Source: JADGHX01 sp963837755
GTDB lineage: Bacteria > Pseudomonadota > Gammaproteobacteria > Steroidobacterales > Steroidobacteraceae
Direction of reading: 5' to 3'
Length of the DNA stretch: 64,000 nt
NCBI GenBank assembly: GCA_963837755.1
Contig: CAWIOP010000001.1
Coordinates: forward strand, 744,001 to 808,000
The position numbers were made by a program, and so were the translations under genes. The notes beneath the pieces are model-generated. The model had not been told where the DNA came from. It saw only the letters and a program-made list of their open reading frames with translations, and ran no database searches. Positions 27,329-36,411 of the stretch are shown here, in pieces (position 1 is the first letter of the stretch; each line of letters begins with the position of its first letter).

Positions 27329-28057
27329 ATGAATACATCCGCCGCTGCCATCCAGGCGCCAACTCTGGAAATACGTTTTGGCCAGGTGAGCCTGCCCCAG
27401 GTGCGCATACGCACGACTGATCCGGGCACGATCCTCGATGAGCTCACGGGCCGCGTCGCCTCGGCGCCGCGCTTCTTCGAGCGCACGGCGGTGTGCCTGG
27501 ACCTGAGCGCGCTGGAGAAAGAGCCCGACGCTGCCGAGGTGCGCGCCGTGCTCGACGCCATCGGGCGCGCTGGCATGGTGCCGGCGGGTCTTGCGCACGG
27601 AACCGCCGCGGTAGATGCGCTCGCGCAGGCACTCAACCTGCCGGTGCTCACCTACTTTCGCCCGTCGGCGGGCAAGACGCCCCCGGTGCTGCAGCCGGCA
27701 GACCCGGCGCCGCAGGAATTCGCCAAGCCCGCGCTCATGAATCACAACCCGGTGCGCTCGGGCCAGCGCCTGTACGCGCGCCATCGCGATCTCGTGGTCA
27801 CGGCCACAGTGGGCGCCGGCGCGGAAGTCATGGCCGACGGCTGCGTGCACATCTACGGGGCGCTGCGCGGCCGGGCCATGGCGGGCGCGCGCGGCGAGGT
27901 CACGGCCCGCGTCTTCTGCCAGGAATTCAACGCGGAGCTCGTCTCGGTGGCAGGCGTGTTCCGAGTTTTTGAAACCATTCCACCGGAGCTGAAGGGCCAC
28001 CCCGTGCAGGCCTGGCTCTCCGGCGACGAGCTTCGTTTCGCCCGCATCGGCGCGTGA
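27329..28057 (+). CDS. minC: Septum site-determining protein MinC
   Basis: MinC blocks FtsZ ring assembly away from mid-cell when recruited by MinD. The 242-residue product has an N-terminal FtsZ-inhibiting domain (about 10-105), a Pro/Ala linker (about 112-135), and a C-terminal beta-helix domain with PVRSGQRLYARHRDLVVTA, then VGAGAEVMADGCVHIYGAL and AGARGEVTARVFCQEFNAEL. These match the MinD-binding and dimerisation part of the family. ATG 27329 fits; an upstream in-frame extension to 27185 is not needed. It is followed by minD after 134 bases that contain the hairpin repeat. Confidence 0.95.
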   Translation: MNTSAAAIQAPTLEIRFGQVSLPQVRIRTTDPGTILDELTGRVASAPRFFERTAVCLDLSALEKEPDAAEVRAVLDAIGRAGMVPAGLAHGTAAVDALAQALNLPVLTYFRPSAGKTPPVLQPADPAPQEFAKPALMNHNPVRSGQRLYARHRDLVVTATVGAGAEVMADGCVHIYGALRGRAMAGARGEVTARVFCQEFNAELVSVAGVFRVFETIPPELKGHPVQAWLSGDELRFARIGA

Positions 28058-28094
28058 GGCCGGAGCGGGTTCGGGCGTAGCTACGCGATGAAGC

Positions 28095-28177
28095 AGGCGG
28101 CAAAAGCCACGCCTTTTGCCGCCGGGAACGAAGCCACTGTCCGAAAAAGCGCCGTAGGCGACTTTTTCCAATGAACC
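28095..28177 (+). repeat. 83-bp two-hairpin intergenic repeat, copy B
   Basis: Gap-free match to 4324-4406. The first stem differs at two paired positions (C to G on the 5' side, G to C on the 3' side), so pairing is kept, which argues for a folded element. It sits between minC and minD; its terminator-like second hairpin ends at 28168, and the ATG corresponding to the dinB start opens only a five-codon frame here. Confidence 0.85.
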
Positions 28178-28191
28178 AAGGGGATTGAGCA

Positions 28192-29004
28192 TTGACCGAG
28201 ATCATCGTAGTGACTTCAGGCAAGGGCGGCGTCGGCAAGACGACCACCTCGGCCAGCATCGCCTGCGGCCTGGCCAAGCGCGGTAAGCGCGTCGCCGTCA
28301 TCGACTTCGACATCGGCCTGCGCAACCTCGACCTCATCATGGGGTGCGAGCGGCGCGTGGTGTACGACTTCGTGAACGTCATCCAGGGCGACTGCACGTT
28401 GAAGCAGGCGTTGATCAAGGACAAGCGCATCGACTCGCTCTTCGTGCTCGCGGCCTCCCAGACGCGGGACAAGGACGCGCTCAGCTCCGAAGGCGTCAAG
28501 CGCGTGCTCGATGAGCTCGCCGCCGACAATTTCGACTACATCATCTGCGACTCGCCCGCCGGCATCGAGAAGGGCGCGCACCTGGCCATGTACTTCGCGG
28601 ATCGCGCGGTGGTCGTGGTGAACCCCGAAGTCTCCTCCGTGCGCGACTCCGACCGCATCCTCGGCCTGCTCTCCAGCAAGACGCAGAAGGCCGAGCAGGG
28701 CAACGGCGGCGTGAAGGAGCACCTGCTGCTCACCCGCTACAGCCCCAAGCGCGTGGCCACCGGGGAAATGATGAGCGTGGAGGACGTGAAGGACATTCTC
28801 GGCCTCGACGTCATCGGCGTGGTGCCGGAGTCGCCGGATGTGCTCTCCGCGTCGAACGCGGGCACGCCCGTCATCCTCAACGAGCAGAGCGACGCGGCCG
28901 ACGCATACGACGACGCCGTCGCACGCCTGCTGGGCGAGACCAAACCGTTGCGCTTCACGGACGAGCCCCGGAAAGGGTTCTTCGCGCGCATGTTTGGAGG
29001 TTGA
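28192..29004 (+). CDS. minD: Septum site-determining protein MinD
   Basis: Membrane-cycling ATPase that recruits MinC to the cell poles. The 270-residue product starts MTEIIVVTSGKGGVGKTT (deviant Walker A with signature Lys11 and Lys16) and has VIDFDIGLRNLDL, the switch region YIICDSPAGIE and a basic amphipathic C-terminus (RKGFFARMFGG) for membrane binding. The start codon is TTG at 28192 with AAGGGG eight bases upstream. It directly precedes minE, three bases apart. The hairpin repeat between minC and minD suggests minDE may have its own promoter or reduced read-through. Confidence 0.97.
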   Translation: MTEIIVVTSGKGGVGKTTTSASIACGLAKRGKRVAVIDFDIGLRNLDLIMGCERRVVYDFVNVIQGDCTLKQALIKDKRIDSLFVLAASQTRDKDALSSEGVKRVLDELAADNFDYIICDSPAGIEKGAHLAMYFADRAVVVVNPEVSSVRDSDRILGLLSSKTQKAEQGNGGVKEHLLLTRYSPKRVATGEMMSVEDVKDILGLDVIGVVPESPDVLSASNAGTPVILNEQSDAADAYDDAVARLLGETKPLRFTDEPRKGFFARMFGG

Positions 29005-29007
29005 GTG

Positions 29008-29265
29008 ATGGGGTTGTTAGCGCTTTTCCGCACCAAGCCCTCCTCCGCCAAGGTCGCCAAGGAGCGCCTGCGCATCATCGTGTCCCAGGAGCGCGGTAAG
29101 CGCGGGGGCCCCGACTACCTTCCCCTCCTCCGCAAGGAGCTGCTGGAAGTCATCCGCAAGTACGTGAACGTCGATCCTGACGCCATTCAGGTGAACGTCG
29201 AGCGCGAAGACGGCCACGAGATTCTCGAGCTGTCCGTCGCGCTTCCCGAACAGGCGCGTCCTTAG
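29008..29265 (+). CDS. minE: Cell division topological specificity factor MinE
   Basis: MinE stimulates MinD ATPase and so drives pole-to-pole oscillation. The 85-residue product has an N-terminal membrane/MinD-binding segment (GLLALFRTKPSSAKVAKERL), the anti-MinCD helix (RLRIIVSQERG), and a dimerisation domain ending ILELSVALPE. ATG 29008 has GGAGG at 28996-29000. It is the last gene of the min cluster. Downstream are 574 bases with no gene, filled largely by two inverted-repeat elements; the remaining stretches 29266-29340, 29584-29649 and 29782-29839 show nothing recognisable. Confidence 0.96.
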   Translation: MGLLALFRTKPSSAKVAKERLRIIVSQERGKRGGPDYLPLLRKELLEVIRKYVNVDPDAIQVNVEREDGHEILELSVALPEQARP

Positions 29266-29340
29266 GGGCGCGGGATCTCGGAATTCGGAGTTCGGCACTC
29301 GGATTTGGATCTCGAAACTCGGGCGCTTCAGGTCGGCGCG

Positions 29341-29583
29341 GGCGGGGTCAGGCCGCCCCGTGTTTTTCTTAGTGCGGGGCAGCGTCAGGCTCGCGCGCTT
29401 CGAAAAAAGCTGTGGAGGACCACATCTTTTTTCGGCGTTCCCCGCGCGCGTCGGGGGCCGCGCGTCACGGCGGTCGAACCAAGTTTCCAGTGCAACGCTC
29501 GCGCGGCCCTGATCCGCCGTCGCGCGGGCGCTCGCCACACGCTGCCCCGCACTAAGAAAAACACGGGGCGGCCTGACCCCGCC
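29341..29583. repeat. 243-bp element bounded by a perfect 45-bp inverted repeat
   Basis: The arms 29341-29385 and 29539-29583 are exact reverse complements and start with GGCGGGGTCAGGCCGCCCCG. Partial complementarity continues inward. The interior holds another hairpin (29401-29409 with 29426-29434, CGAAAAAAG against CTTTTTTCG). It encodes no plausible protein. The layout resembles a REP/BIME or MITE-like non-autonomous element; I see no transposase in the window. Confidence 0.85.
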
Positions 29584-29649
29584 TACAGGCGGTAGTGGCT
29601 TTAAGCGGAATCGAAGAGAAAAGAAGCCGAGACAACGAGACGACCCCAC

Positions 29650-29781
29650 GGCGCCGGCTCACTCGCCAAGGGCCTTGGCGGGCACGTGGGAACGTAGGAT
29701 TACGTTCCCACGAGGCTCCTTAGAGAGGGATCGGTCTTACGGCCGGTGCCCGCCAAGGCCCTTGGCGAGTGAGCCGGCGCC
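29650..29781. repeat. 132-bp nested palindrome with perfect 35-bp arms
   Basis: Arms 29650-29684 and 29747-29781 are exact reverse complements. Each arm itself contains the self-complementary CGCCAAGGGCCTTGGCG. Directly inside the left arm is another perfect 12-bp stem with four-base loop (29685-29712, CGTGGGAACGTA and its complement). No coding potential. It is separate in sequence from the element 66 bases to its left and lies just downstream of the glmS stop. Confidence 0.85.
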
Positions 29782-29839
29782 TGCGATGACCTCAACCGTT
29801 CCTGGATTCCGTTCCTGAATTCCGCGCTCAGGTCAGCCC

Positions 29840-31676
<1,837 letters not shown>

Positions 31677-31812
31677 GGCTTTGAGGGTTCCGGGATTTAC
31701 GGGTTTTGGGGCGCAAGTGTGCTCCAATCGGCGCCAACGTGCTGATTTCGTTGAGCCAGACGTGAACCGCGTCGCCTGCGCGGACCGGCCCGCCAGAAGG
31801 CGCGAAGACGCT

Positions 31813-33894
31813 TTATAAATCAGACAGGTGCGGGCGTTCCTGGCGTGCCGGACTGGGCCGGGCGCACCCCCGCCACACTATTAATGAATGTGTCTGCGGC
31901 GGGTGGCCGGGACGGCCCAGTGTCGCGGGACGCGCCCGCCGACCCCCGCCTGTGCCGACGCGCACGGCTCCGGCCAGGGCGAGCCCGGCCAGCGCCAGCC
32001 ACCCGAGCGCGCCGCCACCGCCACTGTTGTCATTGCCCTGCGCAACCGTCGTCACCGTGACTGTGGCGGAGGCCGTGCCGCCGTCGCCCGCGCACTCCAG
32101 CTTGAACATCGCCGCGGTGCTGATGGAGCTCACGTGCTCATTGCCAGTGACCGGTCGTGAGCCCGTCCAGCCATTCGAGGCCACGCAGGACGTGGCACTC
32201 GTCGTACTCCAGGCGAGGTCCACAGCGCCGCCCACGGTGACCTGCGTCGGCGTCGCGGTGAGCGTCACCGTGGGGCTCGGCGGTTTCTCGGCGACGCGGA
32301 TGCCATACGTGCCGGCCTTCTCCGTCGCGTCGGGCGTGGCGATGAAGTTGATGAAGTAGTTGCCGGGGGCCGCGTTGAAGTCGAACTGCGCGCTGTTCAA
32401 CACCTTGCCGAGGGTCTCGGCGCCGCGCGTGACCACCGCGCCAAGCTCATTGAACGTGTGCGGGAACGCCACGTCCGTGAGCGTCACGCGATATGCGGTG
32501 GTGCCGGTGGCGCTTACTTTTCGTGAATTGAAGAGATTACCCACGCCCTGAGTCACTTCGAAAACCGGCGTGCTGCCCCCCGTCGGCGCGACATCCACGC
32601 CGAAGACACCTCCGCCGGTGTTCGTGGGTGCCGCTAGCGCCACGAGGAAGAGCTTGCCGATCGCGACGTTGGGAAGATCGAGCGAGCCGGCCGCGTTCAG
32701 CGAGCCGAGCAGAGTCCCATTCTGTGATGCGCCGAGCTGTGCCGCGCTGAACGCCGCGGGAAATGCGAAGTCCGCAAGCCGCACGCGATAAGCACCGGCG
32801 GTCGTGATGTCGGCCACAAAGCTGTACACGGGTGTCGTGCCGGGCGCGCCGCCTACCGTTCTCACAGTTGAGAACAACGCGACGCCGCCGGAAGGCCGCA
32901 CCTCCAGGCCGTAGGTGCCGGTTGTGGAAGCGGCAGCCTTCGCCACCACGTACATCAGATGTTCGCCGGCAGACGCAGTGAACGCGGTGTCACCAGAAGT
33001 GGTGGTGAGCGCCGCGACAGCGCCGTCTCGCACGAGCGCGGCACCTTTCTCATCCAGCGGCGCGGGGAACTGCAGGTCGTTCAAGCTCAGCACGTGGGCG
33101 CCGGCGCCGAGCGTCACGGTCCCTATGCCTTCAACGCGACCGACTGTCACGGTGCGCGAGAACAGGTTGGTGCTCGCGCCAGCCTGGCGCACGCGCACGC
33201 TGTAGAGGCCCGCGTTCACGCTGGTGGGCGATTCGCCGATCGCCAGGATCTTGTAGCTCACGCCCGCCTGCGCGGCAAAGGTGGCCGTGCCGGCCGTCGG
33301 CAGCACCGCCACCTGTGGGCCGCCGACTTGCGTGACGGACATCAGCAGATCCGGCAACGCCTGCGGAAGCGCGAAGTCCGCGAGCTCCACTTCGTAGGTA
33401 CCACTGACCGTGGGCGTAATCGTCTCTTCGAGCACCGTCCGGTTCTCCGGCGTCGCCGCCGGCGGCGAGGCGATGGACGCGACGAATTCGTTGAGGGCCG
33501 TGGTCTCGTTCGCGCGCGTCACTTTCACGCCAACCGTGCCGGAGCCCGCGGCCGCTGGCCTGCCGACGATGCGGATGACATACGCACCGGGAGTGGCCTC
33601 GAAGCTGAGCACGGCCGAAGCAGCGGATGCGGTCGTGCTCGCCGTGCCGACCACGGTGGTGCCGCGAGTGACGGCGAGCTTCGCGGATGTGAGCGCCGCG
33701 GGCAGCTTCAGGTCCGTGATCGTCAGCTCGTAGGAGCCCGCCTGGGTGATGTCGAGCGCGTGCTCCACAGGCGCAGCGCCATCGGACAGCGTGCGCACTT
33801 CATCCAGCAATGCGGTCTGCGCCTGGGCTACGCCGCTCAGCGCAAACACTGCCAGTGCAACAACCCCAATCGAGCGCGCGAGACGCGAAATCAT
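31813..33894 (-). CDS. Secreted protein with five tandem repeats, Ig-like domain and GlyGly-type C-terminal anchor
   Basis: A 693-residue exported protein. The signal peptide ends near residue 26 (GVAQAQ). Five repeats of about 85 residues, spaced about 100, start near 45, 155, 255, 357 and 455; each contains a D-x-x-x-P core (TDLKLP, ADFALP, NDLQFP, ADFAFP, TDVAFP) and usually closes GTYGxxV. An Ig-like domain (about 540-615, with CVASNGWTGSRPV) precedes SGGGGALGWLALAGLALAGA, which resembles a GlyGly-CTERM sorting segment. The tail then runs on about 45 residues, longer than usual. ATG 33894 has GGAG upstream. It follows the PrsT-like gene by 34 bases on the same strand. The repeat also occurs once in the protein at 55432-55929. 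Confidence 0.75.
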   Translation of the reverse strand: MISRLARSIGVVALAVFALSGVAQAQTALLDEVRTLSDGAAPVEHALDITQAGSYELTITDLKLPAALTSAKLAVTRGTTVVGTASTTASAASAVLSFEATPGAYVIRIVGRPAAAGSGTVGVKVTRANETTALNEFVASIASPPAATPENRTVLEETITPTVSGTYEVELADFALPQALPDLLMSVTQVGGPQVAVLPTAGTATFAAQAGVSYKILAIGESPTSVNAGLYSVRVRQAGASTNLFSRTVTVGRVEGIGTVTLGAGAHVLSLNDLQFPAPLDEKGAALVRDGAVAALTTTSGDTAFTASAGEHLMYVVAKAAASTTGTYGLEVRPSGGVALFSTVRTVGGAPGTTPVYSFVADITTAGAYRVRLADFAFPAAFSAAQLGASQNGTLLGSLNAAGSLDLPNVAIGKLFLVALAAPTNTGGGVFGVDVAPTGGSTPVFEVTQGVGNLFNSRKVSATGTTAYRVTLTDVAFPHTFNELGAVVTRGAETLGKVLNSAQFDFNAAPGNYFINFIATPDATEKAGTYGIRVAEKPPSPTVTLTATPTQVTVGGAVDLAWSTTSATSCVASNGWTGSRPVTGNEHVSSISTAAMFKLECAGDGGTASATVTVTTVAQGNDNSGGGGALGWLALAGLALAGAVRVGTGGGRRARPATLGRPGHPPQTHSLIVWRGCARPSPARQERPHLSDL

Positions 33895-33928
33895 TCCGGG
33901 ACTCTCCATGTTCGAATCACTGACTCAC

Positions 33929-36331
33929 TCAACCCTTGCCGCCGCCCAGCGAGGCGAGCGCGGTACGGGCTTCGTCTACGCCGCTGAAGGTGGCCGGCGC
34001 CGCGAGCGCGTGCTCCAGGTTGTCCCGCGCCTTGTCGCGCAGGCCCGTCTTCAGCTGCGCCATCGCCAGGTGATAGCGAATGACTTTCGAGTCCGGCGCG
34101 CGTTGCGCCGCGCGCTCGAGCACCGGCAGTGCCTCGGTAAACTGCCCGAGCTTGAACATCACCCAGCCGTGCGTATCGAGCAGCAGGCCGCTGTCCGACT
34201 TCGCAAACCGCTCCGTCAGCGTGCGGGCCCGATCGAGGCTCGCGCGATCCTTGCGGTACGTGACGAGCAGCATCGCGAGATTGTTGGCCGCGACGTCGTA
34301 GCGCGGGCTCTTCTCGTGCACCACCTGGTATTGCCTGATGGCGTCGTCGATGCGGCCCTGCCGCTCGTACAGCGCCGCAAGATCGGAGACGAGCATCGGC
34401 TCGTGCTTCGTGGCCGCGACGCCGGCTTCGTAGGTGGCCAGCGCGCCCGGTATGTCACCCTGGCCGAGCTGCGACATGGCGAGGTTACGCCAGGGCATCC
34501 ACCACTCGGGCGCGATTTTCGTGGCTTCGGCGAATACGGGCTGCGCCTGCGCAAAGTTTCGGTCGCTGAGAAAAATCTCGCCGAGCAGGTTTCTCGGCAC
34601 GGCATTCTTCGGGTCCGCGGCGATGGCGCTGTTGACGCGTGCGATGGCGCGCTCACGCTTGCCGCTGGCCCAATCGACGCGCGTCACGGCCGCCAGGGCG
34701 TCCATGGCGCCCGGCTGCAACTCGAGCGCACGCGAGTAGTTCGCGACGGCATCGTCGAGGCGCTGCTGTGCCTGCGCGACGACGCCTGCGAGAAACGGGC
34801 CGGCCGCGACGTTGGGTGCCGCGGTCTGGAGATCTTCCGCCGCCGTCCGGGCTGCGTCGAAGTCCTGCGTGGCGATATACGAGCGCGTCAGCGCCTCGCG
34901 CGCCGGAACATTGGTGGGCGCGCTCTTCACCGTTTCTTCCAGCAACGACACGGCCTGGCTGCCGCGCTTCGTCTGGATAAGCAGCTGCGCCAGCTCCACG
35001 CGGACGGCGATATCAGCGCCGGCGACGTCCATGGCCTGCCGCAGGGCTTCTTCGGCCAGCGCCGGCTCACCATTGGCGAGATGCGCGCGCGCCAGCGTTC
35101 GCAGCACACCGACGGCCGTCGGCTGATCGCGCAACACGGCGCGCAGGTCGGCCACGGCAGCTGAGGCGTCATTGCGCGCAAGCGAGATATTTCCCCTGAG
35201 CATCAACGCGTCGTTGTCGCGCGGATTCTTCTTCAGCGTGGCGTCGACGAACTTCATCGCCTCGTCGTAGTTGCCGCGAGTCACGTAGACGGCGGCGATT
35301 CGATTGCTCGCGGAAATGGCGGCTGGCGACTCCGGGTCCGCGGCGATGACCTTGTTGTAGGTGGCAAGCGCCTTGTCCACGGCGCCCAAGCGCTGCTGGA
35401 CCGCGCCGAGGCCGAGCTGCAAGTCGTAGTTCTTCGGGTCACGCTCGATGAACTGGAGCAGCGCCTGCTCGCCGCGCTCGCGCGAGCCCTGCGCCACCAG
35501 GAAATCCACGTACGCGAGTTTTGCGTCGTGACTGTCCGGCAGCGCTTCAGTGGCTTCGCGCATCACCTTCTCGGCGTCTTCGGGCTTGCGCGCCCGCGCA
35601 TATTGCAGGGCCAGCTGCAGGCGATGGGAGAGTTCCTTCGGGCGCAGCTCCACCACCTTGCGCAGCTCCTGCTGCGCCATCTCCGGGTCGTTCACCGATG
35701 TGTAGAGACTCGCGAGCACCTGGCGCAGGTCGGCCGAGTCCGGATGCTTCGCCAGGAAATTGCGCACGAGCTCGATGGCGCGATCCGGCTCGCCGGCCTG
35801 GCGCTTCATCGACGCGAGCAGCGCGACGGCGCTCTCGTTCGCCGGCGCGATCTTCACTGCGTGCTCGGCGTCTTCGAGGGCGCCGGCCTTGTCGTTGAGC
35901 TGGTTGCGCGCGGCCGCGCGCACGGTGAGCAGGTCCGCGTCTTCAGGATGCTTCGCAAGCCCGGGCGCCACCACCTCCAGCGCGCGCTCAGGGCCGCCGC
36001 CGAACACGAGCATGCGGCCGAGGTTCGCGCGCGCCTGTGCGTGCTCGGAGCTCGCGTCGATGGTGCTCTGGTACATGCCGGCGGCGCCGCGCAGGTCGCC
36101 CAGCTTCTCGGCCACGCGGCCGTTCATGAAGCGCGCCTCAACGTCGTTCGGCGTGATCTGCAAGGCGTTGCGGAACTCGACGCGCGCCTTCTCGTAGTTG
36201 CCATCGGCGAAGAATTTCTGGCCGCGCTCCATGTGAGTGGAGCGCCGCGCGTCGGCACCGCCGCACGCACTCATGGAAACGACAATAGAAATCATGGCGA
36301 TGACGGTCGCCAGTCTGCGCGTCGAGAACAT
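33929..36331 (-). CDS. TPR-repeat lipoprotein, PrsT type (PEP-CTERM/exosortase system)
   Basis: An 800-residue lipoprotein built of tetratricopeptide repeats. The leader ends in a lipobox with acylated Cys23 (VVSMSAC). More than a dozen TPR units follow, e.g. GNYEKARVEFRNALQITPND, GAAGMYQSTIDASSEHAQAR and FTEALPVLERAAQRAPDSK. Length, lipobox and repeat content match PrsT, the TPR lipoprotein regularly encoded with exosortase/exopolysaccharide systems, where it is thought to help assembly or export; the exact role is not established. It precedes the repeat-bearing secreted protein in the same direction and follows the WecA-like transferase gene by 80 bases. Confidence 0.85.
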   Translation of the reverse strand: MFSTRRLATVIAMISIVVSMSACGGADARRSTHMERGQKFFADGNYEKARVEFRNALQITPNDVEARFMNGRVAEKLGDLRGAAGMYQSTIDASSEHAQARANLGRMLVFGGGPERALEVVAPGLAKHPEDADLLTVRAAARNQLNDKAGALEDAEHAVKIAPANESAVALLASMKRQAGEPDRAIELVRNFLAKHPDSADLRQVLASLYTSVNDPEMAQQELRKVVELRPKELSHRLQLALQYARARKPEDAEKVMREATEALPDSHDAKLAYVDFLVAQGSRERGEQALLQFIERDPKNYDLQLGLGAVQQRLGAVDKALATYNKVIAADPESPAAISASNRIAAVYVTRGNYDEAMKFVDATLKKNPRDNDALMLRGNISLARNDASAAVADLRAVLRDQPTAVGVLRTLARAHLANGEPALAEEALRQAMDVAGADIAVRVELAQLLIQTKRGSQAVSLLEETVKSAPTNVPAREALTRSYIATQDFDAARTAAEDLQTAAPNVAAGPFLAGVVAQAQQRLDDAVANYSRALELQPGAMDALAAVTRVDWASGKRERAIARVNSAIAADPKNAVPRNLLGEIFLSDRNFAQAQPVFAEATKIAPEWWMPWRNLAMSQLGQGDIPGALATYEAGVAATKHEPMLVSDLAALYERQGRIDDAIRQYQVVHEKSPRYDVAANNLAMLLVTYRKDRASLDRARTLTERFAKSDSGLLLDTHGWVMFKLGQFTEALPVLERAAQRAPDSKVIRYHLAMAQLKTGLRDKARDNLEHALAAPATFSGVDEARTALASLGGGKG

Positions 36332-36411
36332 CAGCCATCCCCGCTGTGTATTCGTGTGTCGAGGGATGCGTGACTGTAGGCAGGGGTCGTGACGAACGTG
36401 TGACAGGCGCG

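Noticed and set aside
29017..29649. Open frames on both strands across minE and the inverted repeat
   Set aside because: The proteins repeat themselves (GVRPPRVFLSAGQR twice) only because the DNA is an inverted repeat; no independent support.
29266..29839. Insertion sequence between minE and glmS
   Set aside because: No transposase frame, and no obvious target-site duplication; better described as palindromic repeat elements.
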